Shown here: positions 17,223 to 25,597 of the stretch, in pieces | Layout: every line of letters starts with the position of its first letter | Numbering within the stretch: the stretch's first letter is position 1 | Assembly: GCA_021772245.1 (NCBI GenBank) | Contig: JAJFMH010000076.1 | Coordinates: 1 to 39,860, forward strand | Origin: Chlamydiota bacterium | Lineage (GTDB): Bacteria > Chlamydiota > Chlamydiia > Chlamydiales > Simkaniaceae | Length of the DNA: 39,860 nt | Direction: 5' to 3' | Translations under genes and position numbers: made by a program | The notes under the pieces: model-generated | Seen by the model: the letters and a program-made list of their open reading frames with translations, nothing else | What the model was told of the DNA's origin: nothing | The model's database searches: none

Positions 17223-18605
17223 CTATGAAAAAGAAATAAAGGTTTCAAAGAGAGTGTATATCCCTTTTTCTAGTCTATTTAAACCGAATTTTTCATTCGG
17301 CGCATGTATACCATCTGTTGCAATTCCAAACCCCATAAATACCAAATCGGCTTTTGTAGCTTCAACCAATGCTGGCGCAATGGGGATGGTGGCTCCAGTT
17401 AAAACATAATGACATGTTTCTCTGAATACTTTTTCATAAGCTCGTTTAACAATACCCACAATTTCTGCATTTACATCAGTGCGTACAGCTACGCCGCCAT
17501 GGCCTCGCAATATTTCTACATCTATACCCTTTGGCATCTTTTTTTTCAAAAAGTCGCTTACGATACCGATGATTCTCTCAGGGTCTTGACCTGGAACCAA
17601 GCGAAATGAAAGTTTTGCAGTTGCGCTCGATGGAATAATTGTTTTCGATCCCTCTTTTGTGTAGCCACTATGCATTCCATTAATCTCAAAAGAGGGTCTA
17701 ATCCAGTTTGATTCAAGTGGAGAATATTTTCCCTCCGATCGAACAGCTTTTATTCCAAAATCTTCTTCAAGCTCTTTGGGATCAAATTCCCAATTTAATG
17801 TCTTTTTATCTGCTTCACTCATATCAGATGTTCCATCATAAAACCCCGGAACAGCAACCGATCCATCTTCGTTAAAGCAACTTGATAATGCTTGGGTAAG
17901 GGAAATAGCTGGATTAACTATCATTCCCCCATAGGATCCTGAATGTACATCAACATTAGCGTTTTTGCAGGTAATTTCAAATGTTGTGATGCCTCTCATG
18001 CCAAGAGTAATGGCGGGTTTATTCTCTCCCCTCATATCCAAATCAACTATTAGGAGCGAATCAGCTTTGACTTCTTCTTTTTTTTCTTTAAGAATTTGAT
18101 CGAGTGAAAAGCTTCCAACTTCTTCTTCCCCTTCGATTAGAATCTTAATATTACATTTTTTATCCTGACATAGATCAATATAGGCTCTAAGTGCGCACAT
18201 GCTTGCAAAACATTGCCCTTTGTTATCTAAAGCTCCTCTTGCGTAAACGCAGCCATCTTTTATTGTTGGATTAAAAGGATCTGTTTTCCACAGTTCGATC
18301 GGATCTTCTGGCTGCACATCATAATGTTGATAGAGTAAGATGGTTGGTAGAGATTTATCAACAATCAGCTCACCGAAAACAATGGGATTACCCTTTGTCT
18401 CCCAAATGGAAACCTTTACTCCCATTTTTTCAAGATATTCTTTAAGCCATTTACTACAAGCAATCACTTCACCTTTATACGAAGAATCCGCACTCACACT
18501 TTTAAACTTCAAAAAAGAAAAAAAATCTTCAAGGAGAGACGCCTTGTTTTTTTTGTACCATTTTTGCGCATCTTCAAAGGATAATTTTTGCATAGAAACT
18601 CTCAT
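17223..18605 (-). CDS. M20-family metallopeptidase / dipeptidase
   Basis: 460 residues of the ArgE/DapE/CPG2 (M20) family. Zinc-site motifs are intact: 'LLYQHYDVQPED' (His and adjacent Asp), 'ARGALDNKGQ' (bridging Asp), 'EGEEEVGS' (general-base Glu and ligand Glu), 'LIVDLDMRG' and a C-terminal 'GFGIATDGIHAPNE' carrying the last His. A dimerisation insert lies in the middle ('DVHSGSYGG'). It likely hydrolyses dipeptides or related amides, a plausible scavenging role for a nutrient-dependent bacterium. ATG 18593 (MQKLSF) is an alternative start to 18605. The following coiled-coil gene overlaps or nearly touches its 3' end. Confidence 0.92.
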   Translation of the reverse strand: MRVSMQKLSFEDAQKWYKKNKASLLEDFFSFLKFKSVSADSSYKGEVIACSKWLKEYLEKMGVKVSIWETKGNPIVFGELIVDKSLPTILLYQHYDVQPEDPIELWKTDPFNPTIKDGCVYARGALDNKGQCFASMCALRAYIDLCQDKKCNIKILIEGEEEVGSFSLDQILKEKKEEVKADSLLIVDLDMRGENKPAITLGMRGITTFEITCKNANVDVHSGSYGGMIVNPAISLTQALSSCFNEDGSVAVPGFYDGTSDMSEADKKTLNWEFDPKELEEDFGIKAVRSEGKYSPLESNWIRPSFEINGMHSGYTKEGSKTIIPSSATAKLSFRLVPGQDPERIIGIVSDFLKKKMPKGIDVEILRGHGGVAVRTDVNAEIVGIVKRAYEKVFRETCHYVLTGATIPIAPALVEATKADLVFMGFGIATDGIHAPNEKFGLNRLEKGIYTLFETFISFS

Positions 18606-18742
18606 AAATCCAAAAAGATCATCATAGTGATTTAGAGCTTTCCATCAAATAGATTTCTAGAAAAGAACTTCAAAAAAATTCACATAAAATGTAAATGATC
18701 ATTATCCATTTTTTTGTTATCATTGAGTGAAAAGGAGGCGTT

Positions 18743-19636
18743 ATGTTCAGAAGAATTTCTTTGTTTTTGCTTGTAAATATTTTAGTTGTATTGACGATTT
18801 CTCTTATATTGCGACTGTTCAATGTGCAACCCTATCTTACACGCCATGGACTCGACTATCAGTCTCTTTTAATTTTTTGTTTTATTTGGGGTATGGGTGG
18901 GGCTTTTATTTCACTTTTACTCTCAAAAAAAATGGCCAAGTGGCTCATGCGGGTACAAATCATCTCTAAAAACTCTACCAACATGCAGCATCAAAAACTT
19001 GTTCAAATGGTTGAAAAGCTCTCAAGAGACATTCAACTTGGAGCTATGCCAGAAGTAGGCATTTTTCCATCACAAGCTTTAAATGCATTTGCAACGGGTG
19101 CATCTAAATCCAATTCTCTTGTAGCTATATCACAAGGATTGCTTGATACAATGACTGATGGTGAACTAGAAGCTATTTTAGCACATGAAATCTCCCATAT
19201 CGAAAATGGCGACATGGTAACCATGACTCTGCTTCAAGGCATTGTAAATGCCTTTGTAATGTTTTTGGCAAGAGTACTTGCATATGCCATTTCATCAAAC
19301 TCAAGAAACAAAAGCTCTTCCAAATCCTTTTTAGGCTACTATGGACTTGTAATAGTTTTTGAAATTGCATTTATGATACTTGGCTCTCTGATCGTATCTG
19401 CCTTTTCCAGATTCAGAGAGTACCGCGCTGATTACGGTGGAGCGCTGCTTTCTTCAAAATCGAATATGATTAATGCTTTAAGAAAACTTGAAACAATTCC
19501 AGCAAATGGAAAACCACTTCCCAAAGCAATGAATGCCCTAATGATCTTTAATAGAAAAAGAGGTTTTGGATCTTTGTTCGCATCACATCCATCGATTGCG
19601 AATAGGATTGAGAGACTCGAAAACCAACATCTATAA
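18743..19636 (+). CDS. htpX: HtpX-type membrane zinc metalloprotease
   Basis: 297 residues. Two N-terminal membrane segments (about 5-25 and 40-60) precede the M48 catalytic domain with 'ILAHEISHIENGD' (zinc motif HEISH at 148-152, Glu149 catalytic), further hydrophobic segments near 165-180 and 200-220, and 'REYRADYGGA', whose Glu (about 226) is the third ligand. HtpX degrades misfolded membrane proteins in the cytoplasmic membrane. A strong Shine-Dalgarno sequence, AAAGGAGG at 18731-18738, sets the start. The gene is divergent from the M20 peptidase and convergent with the effector-like island, with only 8 bases between the stops. Confidence 0.95.
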   Translation: MFRRISLFLLVNILVVLTISLILRLFNVQPYLTRHGLDYQSLLIFCFIWGMGGAFISLLLSKKMAKWLMRVQIISKNSTNMQHQKLVQMVEKLSRDIQLGAMPEVGIFPSQALNAFATGASKSNSLVAISQGLLDTMTDGELEAILAHEISHIENGDMVTMTLLQGIVNAFVMFLARVLAYAISSNSRNKSSSKSFLGYYGLVIVFEIAFMILGSLIVSAFSRFREYRADYGGALLSSKSNMINALRKLETIPANGKPLPKAMNALMIFNRKRGFGSLFASHPSIANRIERLENQHL

Positions 19637-19644
19637 CAAAAATT

Positions 19645-20121
19645 TTACTCAGTAAAAACCTCTAACACGAAGGCTACTACACCACTTTCAAGAGCTCTTT
19701 GCTGATAATTTGGAATAGAATGATAAATTGCTAGCGCTTCTTCAAGACTTTGAGAGGTAGGAATACAATTTGCAAAGCCACAATACTCTAGCATTTCTCT
19801 ATATGAATCAAAGTGAAGCCTTGCAATCACCTTGCACCTAACATCATCTGAACTGTTACTGTAATAATAAAAACGTACAACATCATTAACTTGGATCTTC
19901 TCAATTCTATTTGTACGAGGCCTTACTTCGTAGAGTTTAGAGCCTTCACGTATCTGCTCAATATATATTTTTTTAAGAGTTAGATGACGTAATGTATATA
20001 ACTTGGCTTTTTTTTCTTGTGGACAGTCTTCATTAAAAGAACCTCTTCTTTTGTTAGAATTTGCTAAACCACTACTATCTTGAGTAGGGATCAATGAATT
20101 TGAAGTTACATTAGATGCCAT
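19645..20121 (-). CDS. ASCH-domain protein with candidate nuclear localisation signal
   Basis: 158 residues. Residues 42-158 match the ASCH (PUA-like) fold: 'KIYIEQIREGSKLYEVRPR', then 'VNDVVRFYYYS', 'CKVIARLHFDSYREMLEY' and a final strand 'SGVVAFVLEVF'. ASCH domains bind nucleic acid or, in some bacterial members, act on modified nucleosides; activity here is unknown. The N-terminal 41 residues are polar with two basic clusters, KRR at 24-26 and KKAK at 37-40, spaced like a bipartite nuclear localisation signal. It overlaps the end of the upstream U-box/WD40 gene by 11 bases and is the last gene of the operon. Two paralogous ASCH domains lie upstream. Secretion into the host is inferred only. 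Confidence 0.8.
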   Translation of the reverse strand: MASNVTSNSLIPTQDSSGLANSNKRRGSFNEDCPQEKKAKLYTLRHLTLKKIYIEQIREGSKLYEVRPRTNRIEKIQVNDVVRFYYYSNSSDDVRCKVIARLHFDSYREMLEYCGFANCIPTSQSLEEALAIYHSIPNYQQRALESGVVAFVLEVFTE

Positions 20122-21547
20122 CGCTTTCTACCTGTAACTTTCGGATATCCCAAGTAGAAAGTTCTGCTTTTGACTTGGACTTGAATGGATTATCTGGACA
20201 AGATCCTGTAATAAGCCGATTTGAATCTGTAAGGTATAGCATGGAAGAAACCCTGCCTGGAAAGCCATCTATTTGAGCAACAGACTTCTCTACCCGAAGA
20301 TCGAATAATTTAACTATTCCATCATCAGCGCAACTTGCAAAGACGTTTGTAAATAAATTTTTTACTTCCCAAACTCTATTATTAACATATCTTCTTTGGA
20401 CCTTACCTTTCCTGTTAACCGAAGTCTTTTGCAATGATACATCCCTTTCACTATATTCCCTGACAGATTTCATTGTTTCAAGATCATATACAACTTCAGT
20501 ACCATTAAATTTAGCAGCACAGAACTTCCCAACTTTGTTATTTAGTAAAGTGATATCTGAGATAAACCTACTTTGCCTTCCTTTTGGAGAACCACCATCG
20601 CGGAGTAAGTAATGCATTTCTAAGTCCCCCTCCATATTCCAATATTGCAAATGAGGCCCCACAACAGCTATTAAATCATTATTATCAAGTTTTTCAAGAC
20701 AATATACCCAGTCTCTTTCATGAGCAAAAAAAGAGCGCTCTATCTCACCTTGGTTGTAATTCCATAGTAAAATGCATCCCGCAACCCCCAATAAAAACTT
20801 AGGGTTTCCTTCTCCGGTTTCGTAATTTGGAGTCTCCTCTGAAAAGTCTACTGCGCAGAAAATACGATCATAATTTCTTACTTTACTATTTGAGTCTTCA
20901 ACTTGACTTTGCGCAGACTGATATAGGAACTCCTTTACTGGATAACCCTCTGGATTCCAAATATCAATCCTTCCATCACGCGTACCAGAATCCCAAAAAC
21001 CACCGTTCAATTCGAAGAGAGTTGTAATCCAGTACTCATATCCCCGCTCCCATCTTTTTACACAGTATTGGTGGTTTAAGTTAGAGTCCCAAGCCTGGAT
21101 GTCCCCCCCTTTTGAGCCACTTACAAGTAAGCCATTACTAAGTTTTAGAAGGCCATGAACATCATCGTAATGGGCTTTTGTACGAGCTGCACCTTTTATT
21201 ATTTCTAATTGTACAATCCCAGCAGTTTCCTGGGATGCTTCCATAGGCATATTATTATCACGGTAAGACTCTACTTGAAAAGCAGTAGTTTCGGCCTGAG
21301 TAAGTTCAATCCGTGTCTTAAGCTCTTGAAATGGAATACAATTTTTTTCATCAAGTATTGTACCATCCAAAGGACATCTATGATTAGACTCAATAAATGA
21401 CGAATCAAATACATGGGAACAATCTATACAGTAAAATGGATCTGACATTCCCTCTTTTGTTCCAGTACACTTGTAACCTTCTGGAAAAGGATAAACAGCA
21501 GGGTTATTCCCCTGGCGTACAACATCCGCATATGAAAATGCTGCCAT
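20111..21547 (-). CDS. U-box/RING-like and WD40-propeller protein, candidate E3 ubiquitin ligase effector
   Basis: 478 residues. Residues about 33-82 read like a U-box or degenerate RING: 'GMSDPFYCIDCSHVFDSS', then 'RCPLDGTILDEKNCIPF' and a closing helix 'QELKTRIEL'. This follows the U-box order (dP...c.H.f....I...CP.....L.PN..L...I). Cys40, Cys43 and Cys58 remain, while a full RING zinc set is absent. From about 125 to the end come WD40-type blades, for example 'LLVSGSKGGDIQAWD', 'DSGTRDGRIDIWN', 'FASCADDGIVKLFDLR' and 'LITGSCPDN'. U-box plus propeller is a eukaryotic E3 design (Prp19-like). The propeller is paralogous to the one in the LRR-GNAT protein upstream. It lies 23 bases after an ASCH gene. 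E2 binding is untested inference. Confidence 0.75.
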   Translation of the reverse strand: MAAFSYADVVRQGNNPAVYPFPEGYKCTGTKEGMSDPFYCIDCSHVFDSSFIESNHRCPLDGTILDEKNCIPFQELKTRIELTQAETTAFQVESYRDNNMPMEASQETAGIVQLEIIKGAARTKAHYDDVHGLLKLSNGLLVSGSKGGDIQAWDSNLNHQYCVKRWERGYEYWITTLFELNGGFWDSGTRDGRIDIWNPEGYPVKEFLYQSAQSQVEDSNSKVRNYDRIFCAVDFSEETPNYETGEGNPKFLLGVAGCILLWNYNQGEIERSFFAHERDWVYCLEKLDNNDLIAVVGPHLQYWNMEGDLEMHYLLRDGGSPKGRQSRFISDITLLNNKVGKFCAAKFNGTEVVYDLETMKSVREYSERDVSLQKTSVNRKGKVQRRYVNNRVWEVKNLFTNVFASCADDGIVKLFDLRVEKSVAQIDGFPGRVSSMLYLTDSNRLITGSCPDNPFKSKSKAELSTWDIRKLQVESDGI

Positions 21548-21570
21548 TTTTTATCACCTATTTAATTTTT

Positions 21571-21930
21571 TTAAATACATTCCAATCTGAATGCAATTAC
21601 ACCTGTTTTAAATTCCAAGACCTTATATGAAGGAAAGCTATGATAAACAGAGACTCCTTCAGATATCGTTTTGATACCTGGCAAACACTTTTCTAAACCC
21701 TCGAATTGTAACATTTCGTAAAAACTTCCATAACGAATAGCCTCCAATACTTTACACAATGCACTTTGTAATCCAGATTTGTCTTTAAATAAAATCTCAT
21801 CATCTTTGCCAATCTGTGTATGTTTATCTCTAAAAAGGCGAGCCTCAATGCTTTTTTTGCCGGATAAAACATCTAGGAGATACTTTGATTGCAAATTCAT
21901 TTTATAGTAATCTTGTTTTTCTTGTAACAT
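21571..21930 (-). CDS. Stand-alone ASCH-domain protein
   Basis: 119 residues, essentially one ASCH (PUA-like) domain. Features are 'YLLDVLSGKKSIEARLF' (the G-x-K...E-x-R element), 'IGKDDEILFKDK' (the hydrophobic/charged turn before the central strand), 'CKVLEAIRYGSFYEMLQFEG' and 'TGVIAFRLECI' at the end. It aligns along its length with the C-terminal domains of its two neighbours, down to the 'SF/Y-x-EML' block and a shared 'VYHSFPSY' segment, so the three are paralogues. It has no N-terminal extension and no clear nuclear signal. Gaps of 20 and 23 bases to its neighbours support one operon. Confidence 0.8.
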   Translation of the reverse strand: MLQEKQDYYKMNLQSKYLLDVLSGKKSIEARLFRDKHTQIGKDDEILFKDKSGLQSALCKVLEAIRYGSFYEMLQFEGLEKCLPGIKTISEGVSVYHSFPSYKVLEFKTGVIAFRLECI

Positions 21931-21950
21931 TACGAATACTCTTTCAAATA

Positions 21951-22982
21951 TTATATAATAGGCTTAATTTGAATTGCAACAACCCCAGATTTAGCTGCTC
22001 TTTCATTATATCCTCGAATTCTATCATAGACTTCCACGCCTTTTTCCAAGTCATCCACATCTGTTAAACAATTACTAACTCCTTCAGCAGCAAGCATTTC
22101 CCTAAAGGATTTATAAGTTCGTATTGCAATAATTTCGCAGTTAACCCCTCGAGGGTCTCGATTGTTAAAAAATTGAAGATTGTCTCCTGCTCTTAGTTTT
22201 AATACAAAACCCGAGTTTATTCTTCCTTCAATCCTTTTGCCATGAAACTTTATTTGATTTAAGTACTTTGCCATCAGTGTAACTCTGTGTTGCCTCGGTT
22301 GAGAATTCATACGAACGAGAGTTGACATAGATCCTTTTGGTGCGAATTTATCACTTCGATTAGAAGTTAATTCCGAAGATTGTCTCCTAACCCTTCTGTC
22401 ATCTCCTTTATAGTCATTTGTTCTTGCCCGTTTTACTTTACGCTCAATCTCTGAAGTGTCTGGTTCTAGTGCCCTTTTAGATTTTTTTTTACCTAATTCT
22501 CTTCTATAAGTTAAATGACTGCATTCAGTACTCTCATCGCTATCACAATAGAAGCTTTCTGCAACAAGAATCGTTTTTGCAACTTCATCAAGAGCACTTA
22601 TGCTTATTTCTACAATTCTTTTTTCTTCACGTTTAGCTATTTTATAAATCCTTTTAAAAAGGTTCTGTATGTCTGCCTTCAAAGGATCATTGGCAAAAAA
22701 AGTAATATCTTCAACTTTTAAAATTAATCCGTCGCCAATGCGGTAAATAAAAAAGGAATTAAGGCAACCCTTTTTGGAATTAAGGCAACCCTTTTTAATG
22801 AACAAATCACACTTAACATCTTTCCTATCTAGAAGTGCAGAAACCATAGCATCTAACACCCTTTGATCTAATCTGGAAGTCTCTCTATATTTCCCTACAA
22901 CTTCAGCTGCATGTGTGCTACCCTCAATAATCTTTTCTAATTCATACTGCTCAACAGAATTTCTATTATTTATAATTGCCAT
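21951..22982 (-). CDS. Two-part protein: unknown N-terminal region plus C-terminal ASCH domain
   Basis: 343 residues. Residues 1-160 are helical and unrecognised, except for an exact seven-residue duplication, KKGCLNS at 63-69 and 70-76. Residues 160-230 are low-complexity and basic, with KKKSKR (165-170) and RKVKRAR (181-187) spaced like a bipartite nuclear localisation signal. Residues 233-343 are an ASCH domain ('YLNQIKFHGKRIEGRI', 'AGDNLQFFN', 'YKSFREMLAAEG', 'SGVVAIQIKPI'). The ribosome site is AAGGATAATTG before ATG 22982. It lies 40 bases after the LRR-GNAT-WD40 gene. Compared with the other two ASCH genes, this one has gained a long front part. Confidence 0.78.
   Translation of the reverse strand: MAIINNRNSVEQYELEKIIEGSTHAAEVVGKYRETSRLDQRVLDAMVSALLDRKDVKCDLFIKKGCLNSKKGCLNSFFIYRIGDGLILKVEDITFFANDPLKADIQNLFKRIYKIAKREEKRIVEISISALDEVAKTILVAESFYCDSDESTECSHLTYRRELGKKKSKRALEPDTSEIERKVKRARTNDYKGDDRRVRRQSSELTSNRSDKFAPKGSMSTLVRMNSQPRQHRVTLMAKYLNQIKFHGKRIEGRINSGFVLKLRAGDNLQFFNNRDPRGVNCEIIAIRTYKSFREMLAAEGVSNCLTDVDDLEKGVEVYDRIRGYNERAAKSGVVAIQIKPII
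22755..22796 (-). repeat. Exact tandem duplication, 2 x 21 bp
   Basis: The unit of 21 bases at 22755-22775 recurs without mismatch at 22776-22796, inside the 343-residue ASCH gene, and adds seven codons in frame. With no divergence between copies the event looks recent, or it is an assembly or replication-slippage variant. Confidence 0.95.
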
Positions 22983-23022
22983 TCAATTATCCTTTTTATT
23001 TAAAGTTTTTACTTTTGTTTTA

Positions 23023-25323
23023 TTAAATATTTAAGTCATATATTCTAAGCTGTACATCTGATGTCAATCCCTCATCAGCATCTCCGACTCCTGCAGCAAG
23101 CTTATTTGGACCAATCTTTAATAGGGAGTGTATAGGTCCATTTCCAGAAGGAATTTCACGAATCATATCAGGTGAACGAACATCCCAAAACTTAATCAAA
23201 GCATCGTCTCCACCTGTAACGAAATACCCTTCTTCAATCTTTGCTACATCCCATATACGACCCACATGTGCATTCCAATCATGCGTTACTTGTTGCTCCA
23301 TTAAATCAAATACTTTTACTGACCCCTTAAAATCTGTAGTTGCATAACTCCCATTTCCAATATTACCTAAAGCAGAAATAAATGGGCGTTGACGTTTTTT
23401 TCCACGGCGTTTTTTTAACATTGGTTCAGAGATGAGCTCTTCTCTTTTGATCCATTCATCACCAACTTTTCTCCAAAGGTCAACAACACAACCAGTTACA
23501 GCAAGTAAAGTTTTTGGATTCACATACTCAATTGCATAAACCCAGTCATTTTTAGAAGATTGACCAACACTAGTCGTTCTGGATTGCATGAAACTATATT
23601 CGCTAAAAATGGTAGGATATCCTATTGTAAGAGTGGGCTCTGATCCATCAGGTGAAAAAGCCAAGCAAGTAACTCTTTTTTGATTTTCAGGAAGACTGAC
23701 ATGAGGTGTATTAGGTTGTTTAGCTAAAACTTGTCTTGAAAATCCATCCTTAAAGAGTTCTATTGTACCATCTCTTCGTCCCACTGCAACGTAGCCATGC
23801 TCGTTTGCTGCCATAGCTGTTACCCAACTTCTATCACTCTCTAAGCTGAGTTCCACATCAACTATTTCCTCAACTTTCGTTCCAAATTCATCCCATAGAG
23901 TAACACAATTGTCAGCTGACCCAGAAACAAATCTGCCGTCTTGAACATTGACCATGGAGTGGAATCTATTTCTATGTGCAGAGTGAACAATAACACTTGG
24001 TGTTTCAAAGTCGTCTCCTGTGCGCAGCACTTTATAAGAAGATGATTTCTGGGATATCCTTCCGTCTGGAGTAGGCATATGAAGTAAATACTCAGTAACA
24101 CCACCTATATATTTATCTTGCATTTCATCAATGATTTGAAAACCCTTCTTTTGAAAAAATGCTAATGAATCTTTTTTTGTTTCACTAACTGTCACATGTA
24201 TTCCGTCTTGTTTTAAATCTAGGGCGTGAACCTCTTGAAATAAGTAGTTTATAAGAGCAGAGCCGAGGCCCCTCCCAGAATTTTCAGCAGAGTGGTCTAC
24301 AAACAAAGATTTTATTTCAACACTATTTAAAGCACCTTTATCTGCAAACTCATTAGAAAGTATCGTTTTAAAGACCAAAACAGCTACTGGCTTTTCACCT
24401 TCATATAAAAGATGAGCGACTCGGTCTTCCCCCAAAGCAATTTTAGCGAGCGCATCATCTTGCGGTCCATACAGTGGAACTAGAATTCTATTGAAAATTT
24501 CTGTCAAATCTTGAAACCTATCAGAACCTGGATCTACCAAATGGAAAACTCGCTTAGATGATTGAGGCTCATTAAATTTTGAAGCCTCTATCTGAAAACT
24601 TGGGCCGCTGTAGCTCGGATTTTCAATTTTTGTCCGTATATCCATGACCTGCTCATTTGTGAGCTGAACCTCTTGGATATTAATCACAGTCCCTTTCTGC
24701 CAAGCTTGAAAAACTGCGTCTGGAACTTCTAATATTGGATTTCCATAGATTGTGAGTCTTTTAAGAGATTGAACTTCAAACAACCAACTTGGAAAAGCAG
24801 TTAATCCACAATTTTCTAGGTCTAATAATTTGAGCCTAAGATTTTTCAGACAGTCTGGAATTTCAGATATTGAAGGATTAGAACAAAAGTCAATACACTC
24901 TAAGTTTGGTAGCAAGCTAAGCTCTTGGGGTATCTCTTCTAACATATTATCCATAAAACTTATGCTTTCAAGCGAAATGAGATTCCCAATCTGAGGTGGA
25001 ATTTTTTTAAAAGTATTCCCAATTACATAAAGTCCTTTAAGGTTTTGAAGTCTATACAAACTTTCAGGGAATTCTTTGATTCTATTATCACTAATTTGCA
25101 ATATAGTTAGTTGAGGTAGTTTATCAAAAACATCTGGAAGTGAATCCAAATATAGACCAGTTAAATCAAGTTCAGTTCGATTATCCCGAATGCAAGCTTC
25201 AATTCTCATAGCAGCATCAGTTCTCTTTTCTGGTCGATCTCCAGAATTAACCCAACATTGCAACTCAGGTATTCCTTCGTAAACGGAAATTACAGAATCC
25301 CTTCCGATAGCAGCTATAGCCAT
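23023..25323 (-). CDS. LRR - GNAT acetyltransferase - WD40 propeller fusion protein
   Basis: 766 residues in three modules. Residues about 20-215 are leucine-rich repeats: an N-cap 'RIEACIRDNRTELDLTGL', like those of secreted bacterial LRR effectors, and about seven repeats such as 'LTILQISDNRIKEFPESLY'. Residues about 258-416 are a GNAT domain with 'VEIKSLFVDHSAENSGRGLG' (acetyl-CoA loop RGLG at 351-354) and 'SLAFFQKKGFQIIDEM'. Residues about 445-766 are WD40 blades ('FVSGSADNCVTLWD', 'VAVGRRDGTIELF', 'FVTGGDDALIKFWDVR'). A basic run KKRRGKKRQR (637-646) sits within the propeller and resembles a nuclear signal. It is the first gene of the five-gene operon. I know of no standard family with this order. 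Acetylation of a host protein is an inference. Confidence 0.82.
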   Translation of the reverse strand: MAIAAIGRDSVISVYEGIPELQCWVNSGDRPEKRTDAAMRIEACIRDNRTELDLTGLYLDSLPDVFDKLPQLTILQISDNRIKEFPESLYRLQNLKGLYVIGNTFKKIPPQIGNLISLESISFMDNMLEEIPQELSLLPNLECIDFCSNPSISEIPDCLKNLRLKLLDLENCGLTAFPSWLFEVQSLKRLTIYGNPILEVPDAVFQAWQKGTVINIQEVQLTNEQVMDIRTKIENPSYSGPSFQIEASKFNEPQSSKRVFHLVDPGSDRFQDLTEIFNRILVPLYGPQDDALAKIALGEDRVAHLLYEGEKPVAVLVFKTILSNEFADKGALNSVEIKSLFVDHSAENSGRGLGSALINYLFQEVHALDLKQDGIHVTVSETKKDSLAFFQKKGFQIIDEMQDKYIGGVTEYLLHMPTPDGRISQKSSSYKVLRTGDDFETPSVIVHSAHRNRFHSMVNVQDGRFVSGSADNCVTLWDEFGTKVEEIVDVELSLESDRSWVTAMAANEHGYVAVGRRDGTIELFKDGFSRQVLAKQPNTPHVSLPENQKRVTCLAFSPDGSEPTLTIGYPTIFSEYSFMQSRTTSVGQSSKNDWVYAIEYVNPKTLLAVTGCVVDLWRKVGDEWIKREELISEPMLKKRRGKKRQRPFISALGNIGNGSYATTDFKGSVKVFDLMEQQVTHDWNAHVGRIWDVAKIEEGYFVTGGDDALIKFWDVRSPDMIREIPSGNGPIHSLLKIGPNKLAAGVGDADEGLTSDVQLRIYDLNI

Positions 25324-25372
25324 TTTCTAACCTTTGTGTGAATTTTTAATTGAGATCGGGATTTTCACATGC

Positions 25373-25402
25373 ATGTTAATATTTCGTAAAGAAAATATTC
25401 AA
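25373..25402 (-). promoter_or_regulatory. Weak promoter candidate for the LRR-GNAT-WD40 operon
   Basis: On the minus strand TTGAAT (25402-25397) and TAACAT (25378-25373) are separated by 18 bases, about 50 bases before the start codon. Both boxes match consensus only in part. The 274-base gap between this operon and the F-box gene is the longest in the island and is the logical place for a promoter. Confidence 0.3.
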
Positions 25403-25492
25403 TAAACATTAAGAGAGCGGCATATTGAGCTCTAAGTAGTGGCGGCACATTCTCTTACTCAAAAGCTAAAGAAGAATTGAGTTAACCAAATA

Positions 25493-25516
25493 AACAAAAA
25501 AATATCTCACAAGATA
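25493..25516 (-). terminator. Possible terminator after the F-box gene
   Basis: Read on the minus strand, TATCT-TGTG-AGATA forms a short hairpin (25516-25503) followed by a T-rich stretch (25502-25493). The stem is only five pairs and AT-rich. Confidence 0.35.
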
Positions 25517-25597
25517 GTCTAGGTATTGTCAGTAAAAAATGATCCATTTGACTGAGCCCTGAAAGTTAAAGACAGAACATAAATATTATTTATAGTT

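Noticed and set aside
22755-22796. CRISPR-like repeat
   Set aside because: Only two adjacent units with no spacer, in frame inside a coding region.
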